Below, piece after piece: positions 15,040 through 25,316 of a stretch of 55,687 nucleotides of DNA (positions within the stretch are counted from its first letter, which is position 1; every line of letters starts with the position of its first letter). The DNA is from an uncultured Eubacteriales bacterium (GTDB taxonomy: Bacteria > Bacillota > Clostridia > Oscillospirales > Oscillospiraceae), in assembly GCA_900549865.1 (NCBI GenBank), contig URPU01000002.1, positions 1-55,687 of the forward strand, given 5' to 3'. The notes under the pieces were generated by a model. That model was not told where the DNA came from. It ran no database searches and was given only the letters and a program-made list of their open reading frames with translations. The position numbers and the translations under genes are program-made.

Positions 15040-16617
15040 TTATTTTCCGCTGTCGCCGTAGTTGGACAGCACACGCGCGGACGGGTCGTTCACGTCGCAG
15101 CCTTCCCATGATTTGTTCGGCATCCAGAAATCCGCCACCATTTCAGACTGGCCGGGATAGTGCTTTTCAAAAAGCTCCCTGTACAGCAGCGACTCCTTGG
15201 TGAACGGGCGGGCATGGTCATATTTCATGCGCTTGCGCTCAAACTCCTCGTCGGTGTAAAGCCCCTCGGCATACTCCTTCAGGTAGTTCACCATGGAGTG
15301 GCCGACGGCGTCGGAGAAGGCGGCCTTTTCGCGGTAAAGTATGTCGTGCGGCAGGTAATCGCCCTCAAACGCATGGCGCAGCAGGTACTTGCCCTTGCCG
15401 TAAGTGTTCATCTTCTTCTCCGGGTCTATCGCCATGACGTATTTGACGAAGTCCAGATTGCCGAAGGGCACGCGCGCCTCAAGCGAGTTGACGGAGATAC
15501 ACCTGTCGGCGCGCAGCACGTCGTACATGTGCAGCTCGTGCACGCGCTTTTCCGCCTCAAGCTGGAACTCCCGCGCCGACGGGGCGAAATCCGTGTATTT
15601 ATAGCCGAACAGCTCATCCGATACCTCGCCCGTCAGAAGCACGCGCACGTCGGTGTGCTCGTGTATCCATTTGCACATCAGGTACATGCCCATGCTTGCG
15701 CGTATGGTCGTGATGTCGTAGGTGCCCAGCAGATATACCACGTCCTCAAGCGCGTCAAAGACCTGCTCCTTCGTCATGATGACCTCGGTGTGCTCGCTTC
15801 CTATGTATTCGGCCACCTCGCGGGCGTATTTCAGGTCGATGGCGTCATACTTCATGCCCACGGCGAAGGTGCGTATCGGCGTTTTCAGCTTCTTCTGCGC
15901 AATGGCGCATACGAGCGACGAGTCAAGCCCGCCCGACAGCAGAAAGCCGAGCTTCGCGTCCGACACAAGGCGCTTTTCAACGCCCGCGACGAGCTTATCG
16001 TGTATGCCGCGGCAGACCACGTCGATGCTGTCATGGCACACCGCGTCCACGTGCGAAATGTCGCAGAAGCAGACGAACCTCCCGTCCTTGTAATAATGCC
16101 CCGGCGGGAAGGGCATGATGCGCGCGCAGAGGCCCATGAGGTTCTTCGGCTCGCTTGCAAAAATGATCTCACCCTCCGCGTCGTAGCCGTAGTACAGCGG
16201 GCGTATGCCGATGGGGTCGCGCGCGGCGACGAGGCCGCCCGTGTCGGCGTCGTATATTATCATGGCAAACTCCGCGTCCAGCATAGCGAACATGTCCGTG
16301 CCGTATTCCCTGTACATCGGCAGGATTATCTCGCAGTCGGAGCGGCTTTCAAAGCTGTATTTTCCGGAGAGCTTTTCCCGCTCCTTTTCAAAGCCGTACA
16401 GCTCACCGTTGCACACGGCATAGCTCCCGTCCAGCGCGAAGGGCTGCATCCCGTCCTCGCTCAGATCCATTATGGACAGCCTGTGGAAGCACAGATAGCC
16501 CGGATGCAGCTCGATGATGCGGCTCATGTCCGGCCCGCGCGACAGCGTCTTGTCAAACGCGGCCTTGAAGGCAGAAAAAGAGACACAGCTTCCGATGTAA
16601 CCCATGATCGAACACAT
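15040..16617 (-). CDS. asnB: asparagine synthase (glutamine-hydrolysing)
   Basis: A 525-residue class II asparagine synthetase. The catalytic Cys2 follows the initiator Met (MCSIMGYIG), giving an N-terminal Ntn glutaminase domain (about 1-200). The synthetase domain has the PP-loop SGGLDSS near residue 230. It makes Asn from Asp, Gln and ATP. The ATG at 16617 has GGAGG eight bases upstream, and the Cys2 rule confirms it; a longer open frame to 16728 runs through the T-box. The leader of about 340 bases carries an attenuator and then an Asn T-box, so control by nitrogen state and by uncharged tRNA-Asn is predicted. Confidence 0.95.
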   Translation of the reverse strand: MCSIMGYIGSCVSFSAFKAAFDKTLSRGPDMSRIIELHPGYLCFHRLSIMDLSEDGMQPFALDGSYAVCNGELYGFEKEREKLSGKYSFESRSDCEIILPMYREYGTDMFAMLDAEFAMIIYDADTGGLVAARDPIGIRPLYYGYDAEGEIIFASEPKNLMGLCARIMPFPPGHYYKDGRFVCFCDISHVDAVCHDSIDVVCRGIHDKLVAGVEKRLVSDAKLGFLLSGGLDSSLVCAIAQKKLKTPIRTFAVGMKYDAIDLKYAREVAEYIGSEHTEVIMTKEQVFDALEDVVYLLGTYDITTIRASMGMYLMCKWIHEHTDVRVLLTGEVSDELFGYKYTDFAPSAREFQLEAEKRVHELHMYDVLRADRCISVNSLEARVPFGNLDFVKYVMAIDPEKKMNTYGKGKYLLRHAFEGDYLPHDILYREKAAFSDAVGHSMVNYLKEYAEGLYTDEEFERKRMKYDHARPFTKESLLYRELFEKHYPGQSEMVADFWMPNKSWEGCDVNDPSARVLSNYGDSGK

Positions 16618-16639
16618 GATATTTTCCTCCTGAATATAA

Positions 16640-16885
16640 GAAAATTCAGCATCCGACAGGGCAAGTGCTGCGCTCGCTGTGCCACCCGTCTTTGTTCTCT
16701 TTCCGGCTTCCATCAAAGCCTGACCCATTAACGCCGGGTCTGCGCGGCGCGCTTAATCGGGCGGACGCCCTTTCGGCTTGCAGCTCGCCGGGTGTTATTC
16801 GCGCAGACTCCGCTGTGCGGCTTTCAGCCCCCCGCACTCTCTGTGAGTGAGTCTCTGCGTTACTTCTCCCGGTTCAAACGCTTTT
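16640..16885 (-). promoter_or_regulatory. T-box leader of asnB, specifier AAC (Asn)
   Basis: Minus strand Stem I is readable: CCGGG (16872-16868) pairs with CCCGG (16792-16788). The specifier loop has AGAAGTA on the 5' side and GAATAACA on the 3' side, with AAC at 16796-16794. Above it ACGCAGA/TCTGCG and GTGCGG/CCGCAC stack. The T-box proper is GGGTGGCACAGC at 16687-16676, against a consensus GGGTGGNACCGC. No U-run terminator separates it from the asnB ribosome site, so the output may be translational; the hairpin CTGAAT/ATTCAG abuts the site. Sensing of uncharged tRNA-Asn is inferred from the specifier and the gene. Confidence 0.85.
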
Positions 16886-16899
16886 GTGCGTATAAAACT

Positions 16900-16954
16900 A
16901 AAAAAACAAAGGCAAAACGGTCAGAAATATCCTTCTGAGGCGTCTTTGCCTTTG
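16900..16954 (-). promoter_or_regulatory. asnB leader attenuator with ANTAR-like hairpins
   Basis: CAAAGGCAAAGACG (16954-16941) pairs with CGTTTTGCCTTTG (16919-16907), followed by TTTTTTT: a strong intrinsic terminator before the T-box. The alternative hairpin AGGC-(AAAGAC)-GCCT (16951-16938) has a hexaloop with A1 and G4, as described for ANTAR targets, and uses the terminator's 5' arm. A second hairpin TCAGAA-(GGATAT)-TTCTGA (16938-16921) also has a six-base loop. ANTAR binding would therefore antiterminate (inference). Confidence 0.7.
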
Positions 16955-16963
16955 ATGCGGCGT

Positions 16964-16992
16964 ACTATACGCTCTTTTTCGCCATTTGTCAA
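16964..16992 (-). promoter_or_regulatory. asnB promoter
   Basis: Minus strand TTGACA (16992-16987), 17 bases, TATAGT (16969-16964), with the same GCGTATAGTACGC dyad (16972-16960) as the glnN promoter. It places both the attenuator and the T-box in one leader. Confidence 0.85.
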
Positions 16993-17043
16993 TAGCAAAT
17001 GCGAAATTTTTTTGTACAATACTCCGTTTTCCGGGGAAAGCCA

Positions 17044-17072
17044 TTGACAAAAGTGCGCCTTTGCTGTAATAT
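17044..17072 (+). promoter_or_regulatory. glnA operon promoter
   Basis: TTGACA (17044-17049), 17 bases, TAATAT (17067-17072), divergent from the asnB promoter. Confidence 0.8.
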
Positions 17073-17094
17073 TCCGCCCGTGGACGAAGGCGTT

Positions 17095-17133
17095 CATCGG
17101 GGGAGAGCCATGCCCTCTCCCGATGGGCGTTTT
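17095..17133 (+). promoter_or_regulatory. glnA leader hairpin, possible attenuator
   Basis: CATCGG..GGAGAG pairs with CTCTCC..CCGATG across a short CCATGCC loop (two extra G on the 5' side), then GGCGTTTTGTGATTTT. It lies about 20 bases into the predicted transcript. The hexaloop pattern of the glnN and asnB leaders is not evident, so a different switch, or simple early termination, is possible. Confidence 0.5.
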
Positions 17134-17197
17134 GTGATTTTCGGGAATGCTTTTCTGAAATATATAGTTTAGTATTTGATTTGAAAGGGACCGGAAA

Positions 17198-18406
17198 ATG
17201 AATTATTCTGCCCAGGAAGTGATGGAATATGTCCGGCAGGCCGGTGTGAAGTTTATCCGCCTCGCATTCTGCGACGTTGCCGGCCGGCAGAGGAACATCG
17301 CCATCATGCCGAACGAGCTTCCCCGTGCCTTTGACATGGGCATCGCCTTTGACGGCTCGGCCATACCGGGCTTTGGCGGCGCTGTGCGCTCTGACCTTTT
17401 CCTGCACCCGGACCCCGGCACGCTGGCCGGGCTGCCGTGGCGGCCGGAAACGGGCAAGGTCGTGCGCATGTTCTGCGACATAAGCCACCCCGACGGAACG
17501 GCGTTTGAGCTTGACACGCGCGGCGTGCTGAAAAGCGCCGTCGCCCTTGCCGCCGCGCGCGGCATAAGCTTCTCCTTCGGCCCGGAGATGGAGTTTTACC
17601 TCTTCAAAAACGGCCCCGACGGGGAGCGCACCTCGACCCCCTGCGACGACGCGGGCTATATGGACATCGCGCCCGAGGACAAGGGCGAGAACGTCCGCCG
17701 CGAGGTTTGCCTCATGCTTGAGCAGATGGGCATCCAGCCTGAAAGCTCCCACCATGAGGAGGGCCCCGGACAGAATGAGATAGACTTCCGCTATTCTGAC
17801 CCCGTTTCCGCCGCGGATAATACGCTCACCTTCCGCGCGGCGGTAAAGACCGTCGCCGCGGGCTACGGCCTCACGGCGGATTTCTCGCCGAAACCGCTCA
17901 CGGGGAAGCCGGGCAGCGGTATGCACATCAATTTCTCCGTCAAGTCCGCCTCCGGCGGCGACTGTATGCCCCACGTCATTGCGGGCGTGATGGATAAGAT
18001 TGCCGGCATCACGCTTTTCATGAATCCCGTGGACGCGTCGTATCTGCGCCTTGGCGGGGCGAAAGCGCCCGGCTATATCACATGGTCGTCGGAAAACCGC
18101 TCTCAGCTCATCCGCATCCCGGCGGCGACCGGCGAATTTAAGCGCGCGGAGCTTCGCTCGCCCGACCCGCTGGCGAATCCCTATATCGCCTTTGCGCTGC
18201 TTATCCGCGCGGGGCTGTACGGCGTGGATAAGCTGCTGCCCCTGCCGGAGAGCACGGACGTCAACCTCTATACCGCGCCCGGTGAGCTTGCCGAAAAGCT
18301 CACGCGCCTGCCCGGCTCGCTCTCACAGGCGCAGAAGCTTGCCCGCGCAAGTGATTTCGTCGCGGAATGCCTCCCCGGCGGGATAGTTGACTTCTTCTGC
18401 CGTTAA
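17198..18406 (+). CDS. glnA: glutamine synthetase type I, short form
   Basis: A 402-residue GSI. A beta-grasp N-terminus (FIRLAFCDVAGRQRNIAI, FDGSAIPGF) is followed by the catalytic domain: FGPEMEFYLF, GPGQNEIDFRY, KPLTGKPGSGMHINFS and NRSQLIRIPAATGEFKRAELRSPDP. It is about 40 residues shorter than typical GSI-alpha (about 444). The shortfall is at the C-terminus, where the helical tail that braces the two rings is cut to a short stretch ending GGIVDFFCR. Catalytic motifs look intact, so activity is expected, but oligomer packing may differ. First gene of the plus-strand glutamine run, 39 bases before the ANTAR gene. Confidence 0.93.
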   Translation: MNYSAQEVMEYVRQAGVKFIRLAFCDVAGRQRNIAIMPNELPRAFDMGIAFDGSAIPGFGGAVRSDLFLHPDPGTLAGLPWRPETGKVVRMFCDISHPDGTAFELDTRGVLKSAVALAAARGISFSFGPEMEFYLFKNGPDGERTSTPCDDAGYMDIAPEDKGENVRREVCLMLEQMGIQPESSHHEEGPGQNEIDFRYSDPVSAADNTLTFRAAVKTVAAGYGLTADFSPKPLTGKPGSGMHINFSVKSASGGDCMPHVIAGVMDKIAGITLFMNPVDASYLRLGGAKAPGYITWSSENRSQLIRIPAATGEFKRAELRSPDPLANPYIAFALLIRAGLYGVDKLLPLPESTDVNLYTAPGELAEKLTRLPGSLSQAQKLARASDFVAECLPGGIVDFFCR

Positions 18407-18445
18407 GGCGCATAAGACCGGACGTGTGAGAAAGGAGGGGGCACG

Positions 18446-19030
18446 GTGGTTTTTCAGACGCACACCTACGGCGTGCTGATAGTTTCCGCATCCGACAGCT
18501 TCAATAACGCCCTGACCGACCTGCTCCCCATCACGGATTACTGGCCGGTCGCCACGGTGAAAAGCACCGCCGCCGCGCGCCGCGCGCTGGCGGAGCGCGA
18601 ATATGACATCATCGTCGTCAACACGCCCCTGCCGGACGAGTTCGGCTCGCGCTTTGCGATAGACGTGTGCTCATCCAGCGGCGCGGGCGTGCTGCTGCTC
18701 GTCAAGAACGACCAGTTTGACGAGGTCTATGGCCGCGTGATGGAGCACGGTGTGCTCACGCTGGCAAAGCCAACCTCGTCGCAGATGATCTCTCAGTCCA
18801 TGCGCACTCTCTGCACCATGCGCGAGCGTATGCGCATGATGGAGGAGAAGCAGCAGACCATAGAGGAAAAGATCAGCGAGATACGCCTTGTCAATCATGC
18901 CAAGTGGCTGCTCATCGAGTGCCTCAGCATGACGGAGGCAGAGGCGCAGAGATATATCGAGAAAAAAGCAATGGATGCGCGTATCTCGAAAAAGGAAATG
19001 GCGGAAAGCGTCATTAAGACCTACGAATGA
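18446..19030 (+). CDS. ANTAR-domain RNA-binding antiterminator with degenerate receiver
   Basis: A 194-residue regulator. Residues 8-115 form a receiver-like fold. The usual phospho-Asp position is Asn59 (IIVVNTPLPDE), the acidic pair at the first strand is reduced to SASD, and only Lys108 (LAKP) is kept. A coiled linker (about 120-142) leads to the ANTAR domain (143-194: HAKWLLIECLSMTEAEAQRYIE then AMDARISKKEMAE). ANTAR proteins bind twin hexaloop RNA hairpins and block terminators. The start is GTG after AAAGGAGGGGG. Position between glnA and pyrG, and ANTAR-like leaders on glnN and asnB, suggest it controls nitrogen genes without phosphorylation (inference). Confidence 0.93.
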   Translation: MVFQTHTYGVLIVSASDSFNNALTDLLPITDYWPVATVKSTAAARRALAEREYDIIVVNTPLPDEFGSRFAIDVCSSSGAGVLLLVKNDQFDEVYGRVMEHGVLTLAKPTSSQMISQSMRTLCTMRERMRMMEEKQQTIEEKISEIRLVNHAKWLLIECLSMTEAEAQRYIEKKAMDARISKKEMAESVIKTYE

Positions 19031-19065
19031 GTTTATCCAAATCCGATTTTTAAGGAGTGAATGAG

Positions 19066-20678
19066 ATGACTAAGTACATTTTTGTGACCGGCGGCGTCGT
19101 CTCCGGGCTTGGCAAGGGCATCACTGCCGCCTCGCTCGGTCGTCTGCTCAAGGCGCGCGGCCTCAAGGTCGCCGCGCAGAAGCTTGACCCGTATATCAAC
19201 GTTGACCCCGGCACGATGAGTCCCTATCAGCACGGCGAGGTGTACGTCACCGAGGACGGCGCGGAGGCCGACCTTGACCTCGGCCACTATGAGCGCTTCA
19301 TCGACGAAAACCTCAACAAGTTCTCCAACCTCACCACCGGCAAGGTGTATTGGAACGTTCTCAACAAAGAGCGCCGCGGCGAGTATCTCGGCTCGACGGT
19401 GCAGGTCATCCCTCACATCACAAATGAAATAAAGGATTTTGTGTACCGCGTCGGCAATGAGACGAATGCGGATGTGGTCATCACAGAAATCGGCGGCACT
19501 ATAGGTGACATTGAATCCCAGCCCTTTATCGAGGCGGCACGGCAGGTCTCTCTGGAGGTGGGGCGGGAAAACAGCCTCTTCATCCATGTCACACTGGTGC
19601 CGTTTTTGCGTGGCTCCGACGAGCATAAGACCAAGCCCACCCAGCACTCCGTCAAGGAGCTTCAGGGCATGGGCGTCAGCCCCAACATCGTCGTGCTGCG
19701 CTGTGACGAGCCGCTGGAGGAATCCATCTTCAAAAAGATATCCATGTTCTGCAACGTCAAGCCCGACTGCGTCATAGAAAACATCACTCTGCCCTTCCTG
19801 TATGAAGCCCCACTCATGCTTGAGCGGGAGAACTTCTCCTCCATCGTCTGCCGTGAGCTTGGCATCGACGCTCCCGCGCCTGAGCTTGGCGAGTGGAGGC
19901 AGATGGTCGAAAGCATCAAGAACCGCACGGGCGAGGTGAACATCGGCCTTGTCGGCAAGTATGTCCAGCTCCACGACGCTTACCTTTCCGTCAATGAGGC
20001 TCTCAACCACGCGGGCTACGCGCTCAACACCTGCGTGCATATCCACTGGATAGATTCCGAGGGGCTTACCGAGGCCGATTATAAGGAAAAGCTCTCCGGC
20101 CTCGACGGTATTCTTGTTCCCGGCGGTTTCGGCGGCAGGGGCATCGCAGGCATGATCCTCGCCGCGCGCTATGCGAGGGAGAATGATTTGCCCTATTTCG
20201 GCATCTGCCTCGGTATGCAGGTCGCCGTCATTGAGTATGCGCGCAATGTCGCCGGTATAACAAAGGCTGACTCCGGCGAGTTTGACGAGCTTTGCCCCGA
20301 TAAGGTCATCGACTTCATGCCCGGCCAGAGTGAGAATATAGACAAGGGCGGCACGCTGCGCCTCGGCGCGTACCCCTGCGTTATAAAAGAGGGCACCACC
20401 ATGCAGCGCTGCTATGGCGCGCTTGAGATATCCGAGCGCCACCGCCACCGCTACGAGTTCAATAACGAGTACCGCGATGTGCTCACACAGAGCGGGCTCA
20501 CGCTCTCCGGCCTCTCGCCGGACGGCCGCCTCGTTGAAACGGTCGAGCTTTCCGACCGGCCCTTCTACGTCGGCGTGCAGTTCCATCCCGAATTCAAATC
20601 CCGCCCCAATAAGGCGCATCCGCTCTTCCTCGGCTTCATTTCCGCCGCGAAGGACGAGCACGAAAGGAGAGAAAAATA

Positions 20679-20679
<1 letters not shown>
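19066..20679 (+). CDS. pyrG: CTP synthase
   Basis: A 537-residue CTP synthase of normal length. It begins MTKYIFVTGGVVSGLGKG, the ATP loop of the synthetase domain (about 1-265). The C-terminal glutaminase has GICLGMQ with the nucleophile Cys and a closing HPEF. It aminates UTP with Gln-derived ammonia. The ATG at 19066 is chosen, with AAGGAG eight bases upstream; an in-frame GTG at 19057 overlaps that site. 35 bases follow the ANTAR gene, and its stop overlaps the glmS start (TAATG). Confidence 0.97.
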
Positions 20680-22505
<1,826 letters not shown>

Positions 22506-22538
22506 TATCTATATATGTAATAATAACCGGAAGGCGGA

Positions 22539-23984
22539 ATGAAGCGGCATATGCATGATATTTATGAAAATCCCCTGTGTCGGCGCTATGCCGGGCGGGA
22601 AATGCAGGAGATATTCTCCGACGACAGAAAGTTTTCCACATGGCGCAGGCTGTGGCTTGCCCTCGCGGAGAGCGAGAAGGAGCTCGGCCTTGATATTTCC
22701 GACGAACAGCTTGACGAGATGCGCGCGCACCTGTATGATATAGATTATGAGGCCGCCGCGCGGCATGAGCGGGAGCTGCGCCATGACGTTATGGCGCATA
22801 TCCACACCTTTGCCGAGGCCTGCCCCAAGGCGCGGCCTATCATCCATCTCGGCGCGACGAGCTGCTTCGTCGGCGATAATACGGACGTTATCCTCCAGCG
22901 TGACGCGCTTCTGCGCGTGCGGCGGCTGCTGCTCAGCGCCATTGCGGCGCTGGCGGACTTTGCCGAAAAATATAAGGCGCAGCCCACGCTTGCCTATACG
23001 CATTTTCAGGCCGCGCAGCCTACCACGGTCGGCAAGCGTGCGTGCATGTGGATGCAGGATCTCGTCATTGACCTTGAGCATCTGGACTACGCCCTCTCGG
23101 GACTCAAGCTGCTCGGCTGCCGCGGCACTACCGGCACCGGCGCAAGCTTCCTCGCCCTGTTCGACGGGGACGCCGCAAAGGTCCGCCGGCTTGAAAAGCT
23201 CATTGCGGACAAGATGGGCTTCGACGCGGTCTATGCCGTCAGCGGCCAGACCTATACGCGCAAGTCGGACTATTATGTGCTCTCTGTGCTCTCCGGCATC
23301 GCGCAGAGTGCGATGAAGTTCTCCGGGGATATCCGGCTCATGTCTCACCTCAAGGCTGTGGATGAGCCTTTCGAGACCGGGCAGGTCGGCTCCTCCGCTA
23401 TGGCGTACAAGCGCAATCCCATGCGGTCTGAGCGCATGACCTCGCTTGCCCGTTATGTCATCGCCGATACGCTCAACCCCGCCATGACGGCCGGTACTCA
23501 GTGGCTGGAGCGTACTCTGGACGATTCGGCCAACCGCCGCATCAGCATCCCGGAGGCTTTCCTCGCTGTGGACGGCATCCTCACGCTGTATATAAACGTT
23601 ATAAGCGGCTTGAAGGTATACCCGAAGGTGCTTGAAAAGCAGCTTCGTGAGGAGCTTCCCTTCATGGCCACGGAGGATATCCTTATGTACTGCGTCAAAC
23701 GCGGCGGCGACAGGCAGCTTCTGCATGAGGCCATCCGCCGCCACTCGGTCGAGGCCGGCCGGGCTGTGAAGGAGCAGGGCGCGGAGAATGACCTTCTCGC
23801 CCGCATCGCCGCCGACCCCGCGTTCAATATCACCCGCGCCGAGATAGACGAGCTTCTCCGCACGGACGGCTTCACGGGCATGGCGTGCCAGCAGACGGAG
23901 GATTACATCTGCCAGGTGCGTGCGCTTCTGGCCGATAATGCGGCCTTCCTCGGCGAAAGGGAAAAGGGCAGCATAAACGTATAA
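22539..23984 (+). CDS. purB: adenylosuccinate lyase
   Basis: A 481-residue lyase of the fumarase/aspartase fold. The family signature is GSSAMAYKRNPMRSE at about residues 286-300, and the loop TGTGASFLALFDGD marks the long PurB form typical of Clostridia and animals. It removes fumarate from SAICAR and from adenylosuccinate. GGAAGG precedes the ATG; an ATG at 22551 is an alternative. It lies 33 bases after glmS and 34 before purA, so the two AMP-branch enzymes sit together. Confidence 0.95.
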   Translation: MKRHMHDIYENPLCRRYAGREMQEIFSDDRKFSTWRRLWLALAESEKELGLDISDEQLDEMRAHLYDIDYEAAARHERELRHDVMAHIHTFAEACPKARPIIHLGATSCFVGDNTDVILQRDALLRVRRLLLSAIAALADFAEKYKAQPTLAYTHFQAAQPTTVGKRACMWMQDLVIDLEHLDYALSGLKLLGCRGTTGTGASFLALFDGDAAKVRRLEKLIADKMGFDAVYAVSGQTYTRKSDYYVLSVLSGIAQSAMKFSGDIRLMSHLKAVDEPFETGQVGSSAMAYKRNPMRSERMTSLARYVIADTLNPAMTAGTQWLERTLDDSANRRISIPEAFLAVDGILTLYINVISGLKVYPKVLEKQLREELPFMATEDILMYCVKRGGDRQLLHEAIRRHSVEAGRAVKEQGAENDLLARIAADPAFNITRAEIDELLRTDGFTGMACQQTEDYICQVRALLADNAAFLGEREKGSINV

Positions 23985-24018
23985 AGCAGTATTAAAAAGC
24001 AGAAAAGGGGTAAATTTT

Positions 24019-25287
24019 ATGCTTACAGCAATAGTCGGTATCAACTGGGGCGACGAGGGCAAGGGCCGCATGGTCGATCTGCTCTCTTCGGATTATGACG
24101 TCATCTGCCGTTATCAGGGCGGCAACAACGCCGGTCACACGGTCGTCAACGAGAAGGGCAAGTTCATTCTCAATCTCTTCCCCTCCGGCATACTCCGCGA
24201 GACCACGGTCAACGTCATCGGCAACGGCGTCGTCGTCGATCTGGAGCATCTTTATAACGAGGCCGAGGCGCTGCGCCGCGGCGGCGTCAGCATCACGCCG
24301 GACAACCTCAAGATAAGCAGCCGCGCCATCATCTGCCTGCCGTACCATAAGCTTCAGGATATAATGGAGGAAGAGCGCCTTGCCGACAAGAAGTTCGGCT
24401 CCACGCGCCGCGGCATCGCCCCCGTGTATGCGGATAAGTATATGAAGAAGGCCCTGCGCATGGAGGACCTTCTGCACATGGACAGCCTTTATGAAAAGCT
24501 CAAGGACATCGTCGAGTGGAAGAACATCACCGTCACCGGCTATAAGCATGAGGCCGTCAACGTGGATGAGCTCATGAGCTGGATAGAGACCTACGGCTCC
24601 CACGCCGTTCCCTATATCTGCGATGTGCCCGAATATCTCACCGCGGCGGCGGAGCAGGGGAAGAACATCATGTTCGAGGCGCAGCTCGGTGCCCTGCGTG
24701 ATATCGACTTCGGCATCTACCCCTATACCTCCTCGTCCAACACCCTCGCGGCCTACGCCCCCATCGGCGCTGGCGTGCCCGGCCTCAAGCTGGATGAGAC
24801 CATCGGCATCATGAAGGCCTATTCAAGCTGTGTCGGCGAAGGCCCCTTCACGGTCGAGTTCTTCGGCGCAGAGGGGGACAAGCTGCGCAAGGCCGGCGCG
24901 GAGTTCGGCGCGGCCACCGGGCGTCCCCGCAGAGTCGGCCCGTTTGACGTTCCCGCCTCGCGCTACGGCGTCAAGGTGCAGGGCGCGGACTATATCGCCC
25001 TTACCAAGATGGATGTCCTCAGCATTTACGACAAGATCCCCGTGTGCGTGGCCTATGATATCGACGGCGAGATAACCAAGAGCTTTCCCACCGGCGAAAG
25101 GCTCAACCGGGCCAAGCCCATCATCGAGTACCTCCCCGGCTTCGGCGACATTTCCAAGTGCAGAAGTGTTGAGGAGCTTCCCGCCGCGGCGAAGGATTAT
25201 ATCAGCTTCCTTGAAAAAGAGGTCGGCTGCCCGATAAAGTACGTCTCCGTCGGTGCGGAGCGCGATGAATACGTAAAAATGTTTTAA
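24019..25287 (+). CDS. purA: adenylosuccinate synthetase
   Basis: A 422-residue GTP-dependent synthetase joining IMP and Asp. It begins MLTAIVGINWGDEGKGR, the phosphate loop with catalytic Asp; QGGNNAGHTVV with the catalytic His follows. TGRPRRVGPFD lies in the last third. AAAAGGGG lies eight bases before the ATG. It follows purB, which acts next in the same branch, and precedes guaA of the GMP branch, so both outputs of IMP are encoded side by side. Confidence 0.96.
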   Translation: MLTAIVGINWGDEGKGRMVDLLSSDYDVICRYQGGNNAGHTVVNEKGKFILNLFPSGILRETTVNVIGNGVVVDLEHLYNEAEALRRGGVSITPDNLKISSRAIICLPYHKLQDIMEEERLADKKFGSTRRGIAPVYADKYMKKALRMEDLLHMDSLYEKLKDIVEWKNITVTGYKHEAVNVDELMSWIETYGSHAVPYICDVPEYLTAAAEQGKNIMFEAQLGALRDIDFGIYPYTSSSNTLAAYAPIGAGVPGLKLDETIGIMKAYSSCVGEGPFTVEFFGAEGDKLRKAGAEFGAATGRPRRVGPFDVPASRYGVKVQGADYIALTKMDVLSIYDKIPVCVAYDIDGEITKSFPTGERLNRAKPIIEYLPGFGDISKCRSVEELPAAAKDYISFLEKEVGCPIKYVSVGAERDEYVKMF

Positions 25288-25316
25288 TTAAGAAATAACA
25301 GTGGTGGAGGGATAAA

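Noticed and set aside
16618..16728. N-terminal extension of asnB
   Set aside because: It would translate the T-box element, and class II asparagine synthetases need Cys at position 2, which fits only the start at 16617.
19033..20661. Minus-strand open frame of 542 codons opposite pyrG, and similar ones opposite glnN, tig and guaA
   Set aside because: These are antisense shadows of well-identified genes, with no family motif and no ribosome site.
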